Notes: generated by a model from the sequence alone, not told the origin. A stretch of DNA of 64,000 bases from Candidatus Wallbacteria bacterium (GCA_016190005.1 JACPRK010000105.1:1-64000); one strand, 5' to 3'; shown: positions 1-10,846, counted from the stretch's first letter. Numbers and translations: made by a program.

Positions 1-91
1 CTACTGTCTACTGACTACTGGCTACTGGCTACTCCCTTCCACCTTCCACCTTCTATCTTCTATCTTCTACCTTTCCTCTTCTGTCTCCTAC
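1..91. repeat. Heptanucleotide tandem array (13 units)
   Basis: The first 91 bases parse without remainder into 13 heptamers: four CTACTGN, CTACTCC, two CTTCCAC, two CTTCTAT, CTTCTAC and three more degenerate units. The last unit contains the CTA that gives the minus-strand kinase its TAG stop. The CTACTGN-CTACTCC-CTTCCAC order recurs inverted at 5302-5357. The array may extend left of the window. Confidence 0.9.
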
Positions 92-2373
92 CCCAACGCC
101 GCCCTCAACTCGGCGCAGTCGCGGAACCGGCGGGCGGGGTCCTTTTCCATGCACTTCAAGATGGTCGCTTCGACGGGCTCGGAGAGGCCGGGCTGCCGTT
201 CGCGCGGGGCGGGCGGGGCCTTGCCCAGGACCTGACCGATGAGATCCTCCCCCTCGAAGGGAAGCGTGCCGGTCACCATCTCGTAGAGAGTGACCCCGAG
301 GGAGTAGATGTCTGTGACCAGCGTGACGGGCTCGCCGCAGACCTGCTCGGGCGCCATGTAGCCCGGCGTTCCCATCAGCGCGCCGGTCTTGGTCAACGCG
401 GTCTGGGTGTCTGCGTGCACCAGGCCGAAGTCGATCAGGACCACCCGGCCCCGCGTCTCGAGAAAGACGTTGGCGGGCTTCACGTCGCGGTGGATCAGCC
501 CCTTGTCGTGACAGTAGCCGAGCGCATCGGCCATCCGGGCCGCGATCCGCAGCGCCTCGGACTCGTCCAGCCGGCCTTCCTTGCGCAGCCGGTCTCCGAG
601 CGTTGTGCCCTCCAGGTACTCCATGGCGTAGTAGGGCACCGGCTTCTCGCTCACTTCAAGGATGCGCACCACACCCGGATGGGTCAGCTCCGAGAGCGTC
701 GAGGCCTCGCGCATGAAGCGGCGCCGGTGCTCGGTCTCACCGGCCACCATCGGGTTCAGCACCTTCACCGCGACGGCCTGGCCGGTGTCGATGTCGGTCG
801 CCCGATAGACCAGGCCCATCCCGCCCTGGCCGACCAGCCTGGGTGCCCGGTACCGCACACCCAGCGCTGCGGCCAGACTCTCCTCGAACTTCTGTCTCGG
901 GTCCTGCGCTGCGGACCGATCCAGCCGCACCAGGCAGAGCTCGACGTCCCGGAACATCCGGTCGTCGGCAGCTACCGAGGCATACAGACGCTTGGCTTCC
1001 TGGGGTCGCCCCGCGGCCTCCAGGTCGGCCGCGAGCTCGTAGCGCTGGTCCAGCAGCAGGTCTCCGGGGTCGAGCCTGTCCACGTGCTCCAGCGCCGGGT
1101 CCGGCGCCCCCGTCCTGAGGAAGGCCCGCGCCAGCAGGAGCCGCACGAAGGGCGACTGCTCCATCTTGGCGGTTTTGAGCGCCTCCTGCAGCGCCGAGAT
1201 GGCTCCCTGCAACTCGCCGCGCGCGAACATCCCCATCCCCTCGTCCAGCGCGGAGAGCTTGCGGCCACTGCGCTGCGCAGCCGTCGACTGCACCCGCAGC
1301 GCTTCGTCGATCTGCGCTATCGCCGCGTCGAGCGCGCTCGACTCGCCCCCCGCGGCCTTGCGTCTCAACAGGTCCGTCGCAAGCTCCGAGACCGTGCCGG
1401 CCGCGGCGTGGTGCTCGATCAGGAACCGGAAAAGCGCCGGGCATTCCGTGGTGCGATCAAGCGCCTCCGCGGCCATCACCAGCACCTTCTTCGTCTGCCC
1501 CTGCGCGGCCCTGAGGCGCACCACCAGAGTCAACAGGTCCGTTCGCTCGGGTCGCGTGCGGACGTGCTCCGCCACGCGCTCCGCGAATGGCTCCGCGACG
1601 TCGTCGAACTTCCGGTAGCAGTCGAGCAGCTCCCACACCTGGCCGATCAGCCGCACCGAAAGCACGGGCCTCGTGAGCCCCAGCTCCAGCGCCTTCAGCA
1701 CGATGGCCGCGTGTTCCTCCCGCCAGTCGGCCTTGAGCTCCTTGACGATCGGAAAAATGTCGTCCAGCCGGGCGGGCGCCTGCCGGGAGAGCGAGATCCG
1801 CGCCAGCAGCTCCCGCGCCGGGGAGGCGTCGCCCTTGAGCGCCCGCGCCTGCTTGGCGCGTAGGAACGCCGCGTCCAGGTCGCCGGCGGTCTCCAGCGCC
1901 CGGCCCACGGCCAGCAGAAGTTTCAGCCGTTCGGGCGGCGGGCTCGCCTCTATCAGCAGATCCAACACCGCCGGCTTGGGAAGCTCCTTGGCAAGGGTCG
2001 CATACTGCCCGGTCGCCGCCAGCTTCGACACCTTGTCCAGGAACTGCACCCGGTCGGGAATAGGCTCCTTCTTCGGCGCGGAAGCCGGGACCTCGGCGAG
2101 TTTCGGCGGCTCCACCCGCAGCTGCGGCACGTAGGGCCGTCCGTCGCGGGCCGCATCGAGCCGCGCCTCGAGATCGTCGGGCGGCGTGCTCCGCGCCAGC
2201 GCTTCGGTCACGATCCAGGCGATTGCCAGCGTCAACCCCGCCACGATCCCGGCCACCGGCCCGGGTAACGGAAGCTCCGCTGGCAGCGGGAGCCTGCCCG
2301 AGCCGTGCAGGTACGCCGCCGCGGCCACCGCGACGACGACGACGCGCACCACCCACATCCAGATTGTGAACAT
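88..2373 (-). CDS. Membrane Ser/Thr protein kinase, C-terminal kinase domain after TPR-like repeats
   Basis: Predicted Hanks-type Ser/Thr kinase of 761 aa. Two hydrophobic segments (about residues 5-22 and 38-58) anchor the N-terminus. Residues ~130-470 are Ala/Leu-rich helical repeats resembling TPRs. The kinase domain occupies ~505-760, with a Gly-rich loop (GQGGMGLVY), VAIK-type lysine (AVKVL), catalytic loop HRDVKPAN, DFG and an APE-type motif (APEQ). Most bacterial kinases of this family have the kinase first, so the order here is reversed and the kinase would follow the repeat scaffold in the cytoplasm. It is divergent from DAHP synthase. The stop codon lies inside the heptamer array. 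Substrate unknown. Confidence 0.9.
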   Translation of the reverse strand: MFTIWMWVVRVVVVAVAAAAYLHGSGRLPLPAELPLPGPVAGIVAGLTLAIAWIVTEALARSTPPDDLEARLDAARDGRPYVPQLRVEPPKLAEVPASAPKKEPIPDRVQFLDKVSKLAATGQYATLAKELPKPAVLDLLIEASPPPERLKLLLAVGRALETAGDLDAAFLRAKQARALKGDASPARELLARISLSRQAPARLDDIFPIVKELKADWREEHAAIVLKALELGLTRPVLSVRLIGQVWELLDCYRKFDDVAEPFAERVAEHVRTRPERTDLLTLVVRLRAAQGQTKKVLVMAAEALDRTTECPALFRFLIEHHAAAGTVSELATDLLRRKAAGGESSALDAAIAQIDEALRVQSTAAQRSGRKLSALDEGMGMFARGELQGAISALQEALKTAKMEQSPFVRLLLARAFLRTGAPDPALEHVDRLDPGDLLLDQRYELAADLEAAGRPQEAKRLYASVAADDRMFRDVELCLVRLDRSAAQDPRQKFEESLAAALGVRYRAPRLVGQGGMGLVYRATDIDTGQAVAVKVLNPMVAGETEHRRRFMREASTLSELTHPGVVRILEVSEKPVPYYAMEYLEGTTLGDRLRKEGRLDESEALRIAARMADALGYCHDKGLIHRDVKPANVFLETRGRVVLIDFGLVHADTQTALTKTGALMGTPGYMAPEQVCGEPVTLVTDIYSLGVTLYEMVTGTLPFEGEDLIGQVLGKAPPAPRERQPGLSEPVEATILKCMEKDPARRFRDCAELRAALG

Positions 2374-2445
2374 TCAGAGCGGCGCCCCGAGCCCAGGGGC
2401 GACGGGTTACAGCCTACAGCCTGGGCCTACCAGCCGGGAGTCCCG

Positions 2446-2454
2446 TGATAAACT
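2446..2454 (+). promoter_or_regulatory. Extended -10-like element for DAHP synthase
   Basis: TGATAAACT (TG-N-TAAACT) ends 7 bp before the ATG at 2462. Transcription would start at or beside the start codon, implying a leaderless or near-leaderless mRNA. No good Shine-Dalgarno precedes this ATG, which agrees. No clear -35 was seen. Confidence 0.4.
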
Positions 2455-2461
2455 GCGCGGC

Positions 2462-3571
2462 ATGATTGTCATCTTCAGCCCCGACGTCGTCCCGGGCGGC
2501 GAGGAGGTCCAGCGGCTCCTGGAGCGGGCCCGCCACTTCCCGAATGTCACGCCGCAGGTTCACGTCGTGCAGGGCGAGACCCGATCGCTCACCGAGGTCT
2601 ATCTGATTGGCGAAACGCGCGCCATCCCGGATGACGAGATGAGTGACCTGCCGGGGGTCGAACGGGTCGTGCGCGTCTCGGAAAAGTATCGCCTGATTGG
2701 CCGGCACAAGGGGCAGATGGAGGCGCTGGCCTGCGAGTACAACGGCGTCGGCTTCGAGCAGGGGACCTTCAACCTGCTTGCCGGACTCTGCGCGGTCGAC
2801 ACACGCGACAATGTCGAGAAGACCTTCCGCGCGCTGGAGGCGCTGGGGCTGGCCACCGCCCGCATGGGGGCTTACAAGCCCAGGACCAGCCCGTACGACT
2901 TCCAGGGGCGCGGGGGCGCCTGCCTCTCATACGTCTTCGAGCTGGCCGGCAAGTACGGCATCCGCATGATCGCGATGGAGGTGCTGCACGAGTCTCACGT
3001 CGAGGAGATCCTCGATGCGCTCCACCGCTCGGGCAACGCCACCGGAGTGATGCTGCAGATCGGCACGCGCAACGCCCAGAACTTCGAGCTCTTGCGCGCC
3101 GTCGGCCAGCAGCAGGAGCTGCCGGTCCTGGTCAAACGGGGGATGGGAATCACGCTCGAAGAGTCGCTCAACGCCTGCGAGTACGTGGCCGTCAACGGCA
3201 ACCGGCGCATCGTCATCTGCTTGCGCGGCGTCAAGACCCACCTGGGTGACCCCCACCGCAACTTCGTCGACTTCGCTCATGTCCCCGTCGTCAAGCGGCT
3301 CACCCGGCTGCCGGTCTGCGTCGATCCTTCGCACGCCGTCGGCCGCAAGGACCGCGCTCCCGACGGAATCACCGACCTGGCCCACGCGACCGCCCAGGGC
3401 ATCATCGCCGGCTGCGAGATGGTGCTGGCCGACGTCCATCCCAACCCGGCCGAGGCGCTCTGTGACGGGCCGCAGGCGCTCCTGCTCGAGGAGCTCCCGG
3501 GTTTCCTGGAGGACTGCCGCATCGTGCGGCGCGCCTACGAGCAGCGGGCCGCGCTGGCCGCCCGACATTGA
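2462..3571 (+). CDS. aroF: 3-deoxy-7-phosphoheptulonate (DAHP) synthase, type I-beta
   Basis: Condenses phosphoenolpyruvate with erythrose 4-phosphate, the first step of the shikimate pathway. The ATG at 2462 gives 369 aa; the longer track ORF adds 92 residues antisense to the kinase gene and is rejected. The N-terminal ~75 residues resemble the ferredoxin-like regulatory domain of type I-beta enzymes. The barrel follows with YKPRTSPYDFQG, LVKRGMGITLEE, VDPSHAVGRKD and a metal-site-like DVHPNP. LRGVKTHLGDPHRN replaces the usual ERG-type sequence, so it is a divergent member. EttA follows 42 bp downstream on the same strand. Confidence 0.88.
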   Translation: MIVIFSPDVVPGGEEVQRLLERARHFPNVTPQVHVVQGETRSLTEVYLIGETRAIPDDEMSDLPGVERVVRVSEKYRLIGRHKGQMEALACEYNGVGFEQGTFNLLAGLCAVDTRDNVEKTFRALEALGLATARMGAYKPRTSPYDFQGRGGACLSYVFELAGKYGIRMIAMEVLHESHVEEILDALHRSGNATGVMLQIGTRNAQNFELLRAVGQQQELPVLVKRGMGITLEESLNACEYVAVNGNRRIVICLRGVKTHLGDPHRNFVDFAHVPVVKRLTRLPVCVDPSHAVGRKDRAPDGITDLAHATAQGIIAGCEMVLADVHPNPAEALCDGPQALLLEELPGFLEDCRIVRRAYEQRAALAARH

Positions 3572-3613
3572 ACCTTCGACCGGACGGTCTCCGACCTCCG
3601 AAAGCGATTCTCC

Positions 3614-5290
<1,677 letters not shown>

Positions 5291-5301
5291 CGAGGAAGAA
5301 G

Positions 5302-5357
5302 GTGGAAGGTGGAAGGTGGAAGGGAGTAGTCAGTAGTCAGTAGTCAGTAGTCAGTAG
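5302..5357. repeat. Heptanucleotide array, inverted relative to 1-91
   Basis: Eight uninterrupted heptamers: three GTGGAAG, one GGAGTAG and four TCAGTAG. Read on the minus strand this is CTACTGA x4, CTACTCC, CTTCCAC x3, the same module order as positions 1-49. It begins 11 bp after the ettA stop. Confidence 0.9.
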
Positions 5358-5385
5358 GGGGCGCGGCCAGCAGAGCCCCGCCCAT

Positions 5386-5419
5386 CCTGAGCCGACCGCG
5401 CCAGCGGTCGTGTCGAAGG
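5386..5419. repeat. Short dispersed hairpin element, copy 1
   Basis: CCTGAGCCGACCGCG followed by CCAGCGGTCGTGTCGAAGG. The centre can form a GACCGC/GCGGTC hairpin. A near-identical copy lies at 23957-23988 beside a different repeat, so this is a dispersed intergenic element. Confidence 0.7.
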
Positions 5420-5442
5420 ACCCGCTCGAACACTGCCTCACT

Positions 5443-5484
5443 CCTGATCCCTGATCCCTGATCCCTGACGCCTGATCCCTGCCC
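5443..5484. repeat. Heptanucleotide array, CCTGATC type
   Basis: Six heptamers: CCTGATC x3, CCTGACG, CCTGATC, CCTGCCC. The CCTGATC unit recurs in the oleA-oleD junction at 59752-59800. With the array at 5302 and the hairpin at 5386 it fills most of the 282-bp gap after ettA. Confidence 0.85.
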
Positions 5485-5572
5485 CTGCATCCTTTCGCCG
5501 CCTCATCACGTAGTAGGTTCGAGCGGCCCTGACGAGGCCGCGGTTTCAAGTCGTTCCCACGAGAGGCCACCC

Positions 5573-6625
5573 ATGAAGCAGCTCCGATTCGGCATCACCC
5601 TGGTTCTGACGCTCACGATGCTCGCCGGCTGGGCACCGTGTGCGGCGCAGGATACGGAAGAGGGTCTCACCGACGAGATTCCCCTCACCGCGAAGAGCGC
5701 GGGCGCGCCGCCGCCAGCCGGCGGACCGGCTACCTTCCGAGCTGGCGATGGCCACGAGATCCCCATCCAGCGCGACTGGTCCACAGAAGAGGACCCGACC
5801 CGCTACGAATCGATGGCACTCGACCAGCAGCCGTTCCGCTTCGACCAGCGCCAGCCGTCGCACGTCTACACGGAGCAGCGGCCGGGCCAGCAGCCTCTCT
5901 ACTACTTCAAGGACGTCCGCTGGTACCAGTCGGACCGCGCAGAGGGCGCCAAGTTCGGCCGCAAGGCGTTCTTCACCACGGTGCGCGTCGACCTCGAGAA
6001 GGTCAAGGCGGCCTGGTTCTGCATGAAGCCCTTCGCTCCCAAGTTCGTCGCCGGGCATGCCGCACTGCTGCTCGAGTTCGAGCCGGGCGGCTTCGTCAAC
6101 CTCGACGGCCAGGAGAGCCCCGGGTTCGTGCTTTCCTACGAGGCCTATCTGAAGGCCAGCCAGCGCTACGGCATGATCGGCGGCCAGTTCAGCCGCAAGT
6201 TCCGCATCGTCTACGTCGTCAGCACCTGGCACGACTTCCTGGTCCGCAGCATCCGCTTCAACGGGAGCATCGTGAAGCGCTGGAAGCTGTCGCTCGACAA
6301 GACCCAGCTCCAGCACCTCTCCGTTGCCATCGGCAAGGTCGTCCTGGCCGATCACTCCGCAGAGCGATACAACACCACGCGCGCCTCCTGCGTGACGGCT
6401 GCGCTCGAGCTCGCCATGAGCATCTTGCCGCCGGAGCGCCGCTCCCCCGAGAAGTGGCTCTGGGGCCTGATCCAGAACCCGGGTTGGGCACTTCCGGTCT
6501 TCGCCGACAACGTCCTGCGCAACAAGGGCCTGATCCGCGACCCCAAAGAGACGATCAAAGAAGTGCCGATGGTCTCCGGCGCGACCGCCGCAGCTCCCAA
6601 CCCCGCCGACATCCGGCTGCGCTGA
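5573..6625 (+). CDS. Secreted protein with GHAALL/His and NTTRASC/Cys motifs, possibly DUF4105-like
   Basis: 350 aa with a signal peptide (hydrophobic ~7-24, cleavage probably near CAAQ). The start follows GAGAGGCCACC; the same 11-mer precedes the start at 8231. The body has GHAALLLEFEPGG (~160) and, ~100 residues later, YNTTRASCVTAAL. A His motif followed by a Cys motif recalls DUF4105 and circularly permuted papain/NlpC-like folds, but this rests on motif similarity only. No partner gene is obvious. Likely periplasmic or surface. Function unknown. Confidence 0.75.
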   Translation: MKQLRFGITLVLTLTMLAGWAPCAAQDTEEGLTDEIPLTAKSAGAPPPAGGPATFRAGDGHEIPIQRDWSTEEDPTRYESMALDQQPFRFDQRQPSHVYTEQRPGQQPLYYFKDVRWYQSDRAEGAKFGRKAFFTTVRVDLEKVKAAWFCMKPFAPKFVAGHAALLLEFEPGGFVNLDGQESPGFVLSYEAYLKASQRYGMIGGQFSRKFRIVYVVSTWHDFLVRSIRFNGSIVKRWKLSLDKTQLQHLSVAIGKVVLADHSAERYNTTRASCVTAALELAMSILPPERRSPEKWLWGLIQNPGWALPVFADNVLRNKGLIRDPKETIKEVPMVSGATAAAPNPADIRLR

Positions 6626-6634
6626 GCCGCCCGC

Positions 6635-6955
6635 TCAGCTCGTCTCTTCCTCGACCCAGTCGAGGTACCGCTTCTCGCCCTCGTCGGGCTTCAGCTCGAG
6701 CGAAATCACCTCGGGGACCTCGTACGGGTGGAGCTCCACCAGCCGCCTGGTGAGCGCCGCCATCCGCGCCGACCGCGTCTTGATGAGAAGCGTGCTCTCC
6801 CCATCCCGGCAGAGCTCGCCCTTCCACCGGTAGACGCTCACCACCCCTGGCACCACGTTCACGCAGGCCGCCAGACGCTCCTCCACCAGCGCCCGCGCAA
6901 TCCCCTCCGCCCTGTCCGGCGGACAATTGCAGATCACCATCCTGTACCCGCTCAT
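6635..6955 (-). CDS. cutA: CutA family divalent-cation tolerance protein
   Basis: Small trimeric cytoplasmic protein family linked to divalent-cation tolerance; the molecular role is unsettled. The ATG at 6955 is preceded by AGGAGCGAGGAA and gives 106 aa, the usual CutA length. Characteristic motifs are NCPPDRAEGIARALVEERLA, AACVNVVPGV, YRWKGEL and ELHPYEVPEVI. The track ORF starts 23 codons upstream, but those codons (DPVQVDAT...) are read from the palindromic-repeat arm at 6974-6996, so I exclude them. The gene converges with the secreted protein that ends at 6625. Confidence 0.93.
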   Translation of the reverse strand: MSGYRMVICNCPPDRAEGIARALVEERLAACVNVVPGVVSVYRWKGELCRDGESTLLIKTRSARMAALTRRLVELHPYEVPEVISLELKPDEGEKRYLDWVEEETS

Positions 6956-6973
6956 TTCCTCGCTCCTGAACTC

Positions 6974-6996
6974 GGTGGCGTCTACCTGTACCGGGT
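6974..6996 (+). repeat. Solo arm of family A palindromic element
   Basis: GGTGGCGTCTACCTGTACCG plus GGT is identical to one arm of the complete inverted repeat at 29714-29777. No matching second arm follows, so this is a half element. It lies just upstream of the cutA start. Confidence 0.8.
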
Positions 6997-7085
6997 CTTT
7001 CCTGCTGTAACCGGCAGCCCCCATTCTACAACCCGTTTCTCTCGCGGGGTTTTCGCTTCCGCGGGAGCCGTGGCATCATGGCCGC

Positions 7086-8141
7086 ATGAGCAGCCACGAG
7101 TTCGACCCCAATGCGGCGGCGGTTCCGGGTTCGGGAATCTTCGGGTTGCCCTTCGCCCCCGAAGAGGCAGCGCTGGTCCTGGTGCCCGTGCCGTGGGAGG
7201 CGACTACCTCCTATGGCGGCGGGACCTCGGAGGGGCCGGCCGCGATCCTCGATGCCAGCAAGCAGGTCGATCTCTTCGATCTCGAGTTGCCGTCGGCCTT
7301 CCGAGCCGGGATCGCCATGCTCCCCGAGCAGGACGACTTCCACGTCTGGAACGACGAGGCCAAGCACCTGGCCGCCCAGATCATCGAGGCTGGCGGCGCC
7401 CAAGCCGACGACCCTGAGCTGGGCCGGGCGCTCGAGCGCGTCAATGAGCTCTCCGCCCGCGTCAACGAGGCCGTCGCCGCACTGGCAGACGAGTGGCTGG
7501 ACGCCGGCAAGGTCGTCGGCGTCATCGGCGGCGACCACTCCTGCCCGCTCGGTGCCATCCAAGCTGCGGCCCGGCGCACTTCCGAGCTCGGCATCCTCCA
7601 CCTGGACGCCCACTCCGACACGCGCAAGGCCTACGAGGGTTTCACCTACTCCCACGCCTCCATCATGGAAAATGTCCTTCGGTTGGTCCCTCAGGTCACC
7701 AGTCTTGTGCAGGTCGGCATTCGCGATTTCTGCCAGGAGGAGTTCGACCGCATGAGCGCCCACCGCGACAGGCTCCATGTCTTCTTCGACGCCAGCCTGG
7801 CCGAGGCCCGCTTTACCGGCACTCCCTGGGGCCGGCTGGTCGACGGCATGATCCACGAGCTGCCTCAGGACGTGTGGCTCTCCTTCGATATCGATGGCCT
7901 CGACCCGTCCCTCTGCCCTCATACGGGAACGCCAGTGCCGGGCGGCCTGTCCTTTCAGGAAACCTGTTTCCTGATACGGGCCGTGGCGCGCTCGGGCCGC
8001 CGCATCGTCGGTTTCGACCTCTGCGAGGTGGCGCCCGGGGATGGCCCCGAGGAGTGGGACGCCAACGTCGGAGCGCGCCTGCTGTACAAGATGGCCATCT
8101 GGACCCTGGCCAGTCACGGAAAAGCCGAAGCGGGTTCGTGA
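7086..8141 (+). CDS. Ureohydrolase (agmatinase/arginase/formiminoglutamase family)
   Basis: Mn-dependent hydrolase of a guanidino or related substrate, 351 aa. The binuclear-metal motifs are GGDHS (~155), LHLDAHSDTR (~180) and SFDIDGLDP (~265). A ~40-residue insert around 105-145 is longer than in typical agmatinases. No ornithine, arginine or polyamine gene is nearby, so the substrate is undecided. The start codon lies 61 bp downstream of the end of the cutA-side ORF. Closest in feel to SpeB-like enzymes. Confidence 0.88.
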   Translation: MSSHEFDPNAAAVPGSGIFGLPFAPEEAALVLVPVPWEATTSYGGGTSEGPAAILDASKQVDLFDLELPSAFRAGIAMLPEQDDFHVWNDEAKHLAAQIIEAGGAQADDPELGRALERVNELSARVNEAVAALADEWLDAGKVVGVIGGDHSCPLGAIQAAARRTSELGILHLDAHSDTRKAYEGFTYSHASIMENVLRLVPQVTSLVQVGIRDFCQEEFDRMSAHRDRLHVFFDASLAEARFTGTPWGRLVDGMIHELPQDVWLSFDIDGLDPSLCPHTGTPVPGGLSFQETCFLIRAVARSGRRIVGFDLCEVAPGDGPEEWDANVGARLLYKMAIWTLASHGKAEAGS

Positions 8142-8230
8142 AACCATGACGGGTCGACGTCCGTAGTAGTTCGTGGCGCATGAGCGCAAATCCTCCGCTT
8201 ACGAGAACAGAGAGCATAGGAGAGGCCACC

Positions 8231-10846
8231 GTGAATCCTGCCCAGCCCTTCACCCGCTTCGCTTTCCGCCACGTCGCCCTGGCCGCGGCCGTGCTGACCG
8301 CCGGTCTGCTTCCCTGGCCTGCCCTCGCGGGCGGTCCCGATGAAGAGGAGGCCGCCGCGCTCGAGGAAGGCGTGGGCAAGCCGGACGCCGGCAAGCCGCC
8401 GCGCGCCAGCAGCCCCGACGACTTCGACTTCGGTGACCTGCGCGAACGCTCCCCCGAGCCTGCCGTGCAGCCCGTCGATCGCCAGCAGCAGACCGGCGAC
8501 GACAAGCCCAAGCCCAAGAAAGAGTACGACAAGGTCGACTGGGGTAACCAGGACGGTCCCTCCGAGGCCCGCGAGAAGCTGGCCGAGGTGATCGGCACCA
8601 GCCGCGTCGGCTTCGACCGGGAAACCCTGGCGCGCGCCAGCTACCGCGATCTGCAGCTCTTGAAGACCTGGTTCGGCCAGGTGCGCGAAGTCGCCCCCGA
8701 CTTCATCAAGAACACCGAACACGCCCGCAAGAAGATGAAGGGTGACCTGGCGTCGCAGACCAACTACTCGCTCTACAAGGCCCGAACGGACGGCGTGGGC
8801 GACAACCAGGACGACAAGGACGACTTCCGCGTCGTGTCGAGCTTCCTGCGCTTTACTCGCGACCAGCAGCCGCAGTCCCCGCTCCTCAAGAACGTTTCCG
8901 AGCACCTCCGTGACCTCATCGTCGCCTCTGGCCCGGCCTACAAGGTGCCGATCACGCCCGAGGAAGCGCTGGACCCCGACGTGCTCGCCAAGAAGTTCGA
9001 GCGTGATCTGGACAAGGGCGCCCTGCAGTACCCGGCCATCTATCTCCAGGCCCTGATGATCGACAACCGCGCCTTCGAGGCTGCGATGCACCTGAGCCAG
9101 ACCCCCGACGACATCCTCGGCTTCCTGAACCAGCCCGCCACGCGCTCCCGGTTCGACGACGGCTCCGACCGCTCGCAGCAACCAGGCGCCAACGAGCCGG
9201 CCGAGCTGGCGACCGCCCGCCGCGACGCCGCTGCCGCATCCGAGCGTGTGGCGCAGGCGGAGCGAGGCCTGGTCGAGGCGACCCAGGGATTGCCGCGCGG
9301 CGCCGGCCGGTGGACGCGCGAGGCGCTCCTGAACGCGATGATTCAGGACCCGAAGATCGACGGCGCGAAGATTGCCGCCGCCGCCCAGAAGCTAGCCGAC
9401 GCCCGCAAGGCCGATGCCATGGCCCGCCGGGATCTCGGCCGCATGCAGCAGGACGCCGCGGCGTCCCGTGAGGGCGGCGCCACTCTGGCGCGCCGTTACG
9501 AGCAGCTGGCGCAGGTCCTCGGCAAGACACCTGAAGGCGTCGAGCTGAAGGGTAACCTGGCCAAGCACCGCGAAGTCATCGAAAAGCGGCTGGCAGCGTC
9601 GAATCCGGACACCATCTCTCGCGCCATCTTCGAGGCCCGCCGCGATCCGGTGAAGGTCGCCCAGCTCGTGAAAGAGGCCGACCGGACCGAAAAGGCCGTC
9701 CACTATCAGGTCACCGCCGAGGACAGCATGAAGAAGCTGGCCGCCCAGAAGGCCGCGCTCACGCAGGCTGCCGAGGGTATCAAGCTGACGAGAGGTGCCC
9801 CTGCCGACCTGCAGGGGGAGGTCGACAAGATCAAGGCGGATCTGGCGGCCCAGACCTCCGCCACGTGGGAAGCTGCGTTCTGGGAGGAGCGCGGCGCCGC
9901 CGCCGTGCGTACCAAGGCCGACGCGCTCTCCAAGGACCTGGCCGCCATCGGCGATCGCATGAAGGCGCTCACCTCGCGCAGCCAGCAGGTGGCCGACCGC
10001 GAGCGGACCGAGCAGCAGATCAATCAGGCGCAGCGCACGCGGTTCCAGGAGGACCTGGCCGCGACGGATTCCACCGAGGTCACGCTGGCCTCACCGGTCC
10101 CCGGCAAGGTGAAGCCGCACGTGACTCGCGGGGTGCTGGTACTGGACCGCCAGGGCAACCGCGTGGGCGCTCTGCCGTCCGCAGAGAAGGCCGATATCGT
10201 CGGCGCGCTGCTCCAGTCGGCCGACGCCTCCAGCGCCGTGCGCGCCTTCCGGATCAAGATCCCCGAAAAGTTCCGCAAGATGAAGCGAGTCGAAGAGGGA
10301 TTCGTCCCTTCGCAGCACTTCGGGCCGGTCGATGCGGATGCAATGTCCGCCGCGCTGGCCGCTGCCAAGCCCGAAGCCGAGACCGGGGCTGGCGACGAGC
10401 CGGGCGGCGGCGAAGGTACTCCCAGCCCCGACCAGGAGAAGGATCGGCTGCTGGCCGAGGCTTCAGCCCAGTTCTGGAGCCGCCTGCAGATGGCATCAGC
10501 GGACCTGGAGCGGGGTATCGTGAAGTACGTAATGGAGGTCACCGACCGCACGTGGCCGGCCAACAACGCATGCCGCTTCAAGGACGTCACGCTCAAGCGG
10601 ATGCGCGATGCGCTCGACAAGTACGACAAGGCCGTCCCCGGCAGCGTCGACCGCGCGGCTTACGAGCAGCTGGCCCGGATGGAGAACTCCAAGGAGCTCT
10701 CCAACTCAAACCTCGAGAAGGAGGCCGCGGCCTATGGCAAGGAGCAGCTCAAGCGGCTCGAGGCGTCGGTCAAGGACGGTTCCGTGACCAAGCCGCCCAG
10801 CTTCTACCGCTGGGGCGTTGCGATGAGCGTCGTCGAAGCACGCTGA
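8231..10846 (+). CDS. Large secreted Ala/Lys-rich, coiled-coil-prone protein of unknown function
   Basis: I choose GTG at 8231 because GGAGAGGCCACC lies immediately upstream and the product then begins with a clean signal peptide (hydrophobic ~13-31, ALAGG). The track's ATG at 8180 lacks a Shine-Dalgarno. The mature part (871 aa with signal) has an acidic/Pro N-terminus, helical stretches rich in Ala, Glu, Lys and Arg (~320-620) and a Gly/Glu-rich linker near 735. I recognise no domain or catalytic motif. It is likely a periplasmic or surface structural protein. It ends at a strong bidirectional hairpin. Confidence 0.75.
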   Translation: MNPAQPFTRFAFRHVALAAAVLTAGLLPWPALAGGPDEEEAAALEEGVGKPDAGKPPRASSPDDFDFGDLRERSPEPAVQPVDRQQQTGDDKPKPKKEYDKVDWGNQDGPSEAREKLAEVIGTSRVGFDRETLARASYRDLQLLKTWFGQVREVAPDFIKNTEHARKKMKGDLASQTNYSLYKARTDGVGDNQDDKDDFRVVSSFLRFTRDQQPQSPLLKNVSEHLRDLIVASGPAYKVPITPEEALDPDVLAKKFERDLDKGALQYPAIYLQALMIDNRAFEAAMHLSQTPDDILGFLNQPATRSRFDDGSDRSQQPGANEPAELATARRDAAAASERVAQAERGLVEATQGLPRGAGRWTREALLNAMIQDPKIDGAKIAAAAQKLADARKADAMARRDLGRMQQDAAASREGGATLARRYEQLAQVLGKTPEGVELKGNLAKHREVIEKRLAASNPDTISRAIFEARRDPVKVAQLVKEADRTEKAVHYQVTAEDSMKKLAAQKAALTQAAEGIKLTRGAPADLQGEVDKIKADLAAQTSATWEAAFWEERGAAAVRTKADALSKDLAAIGDRMKALTSRSQQVADRERTEQQINQAQRTRFQEDLAATDSTEVTLASPVPGKVKPHVTRGVLVLDRQGNRVGALPSAEKADIVGALLQSADASSAVRAFRIKIPEKFRKMKRVEEGFVPSQHFGPVDADAMSAALAAAKPEAETGAGDEPGGGEGTPSPDQEKDRLLAEASAQFWSRLQMASADLERGIVKYVMEVTDRTWPANNACRFKDVTLKRMRDALDKYDKAVPGSVDRAAYEQLARMENSKELSNSNLEKEAAAYGKEQLKRLEASVKDGSVTKPPSFYRWGVAMSVVEAR

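Noticed and set aside
1-91. Heptamer arrays as a possible CRISPR array
   Set aside because: Units are 7 bp and contiguous, with no spacers of constant length and no cas genes.
8180-8230. ATG 8180 as the start of the large secreted protein
   Set aside because: No Shine-Dalgarno there, whereas GTG 8231 has GGAGAGGCCACC and yields a clean signal peptide.
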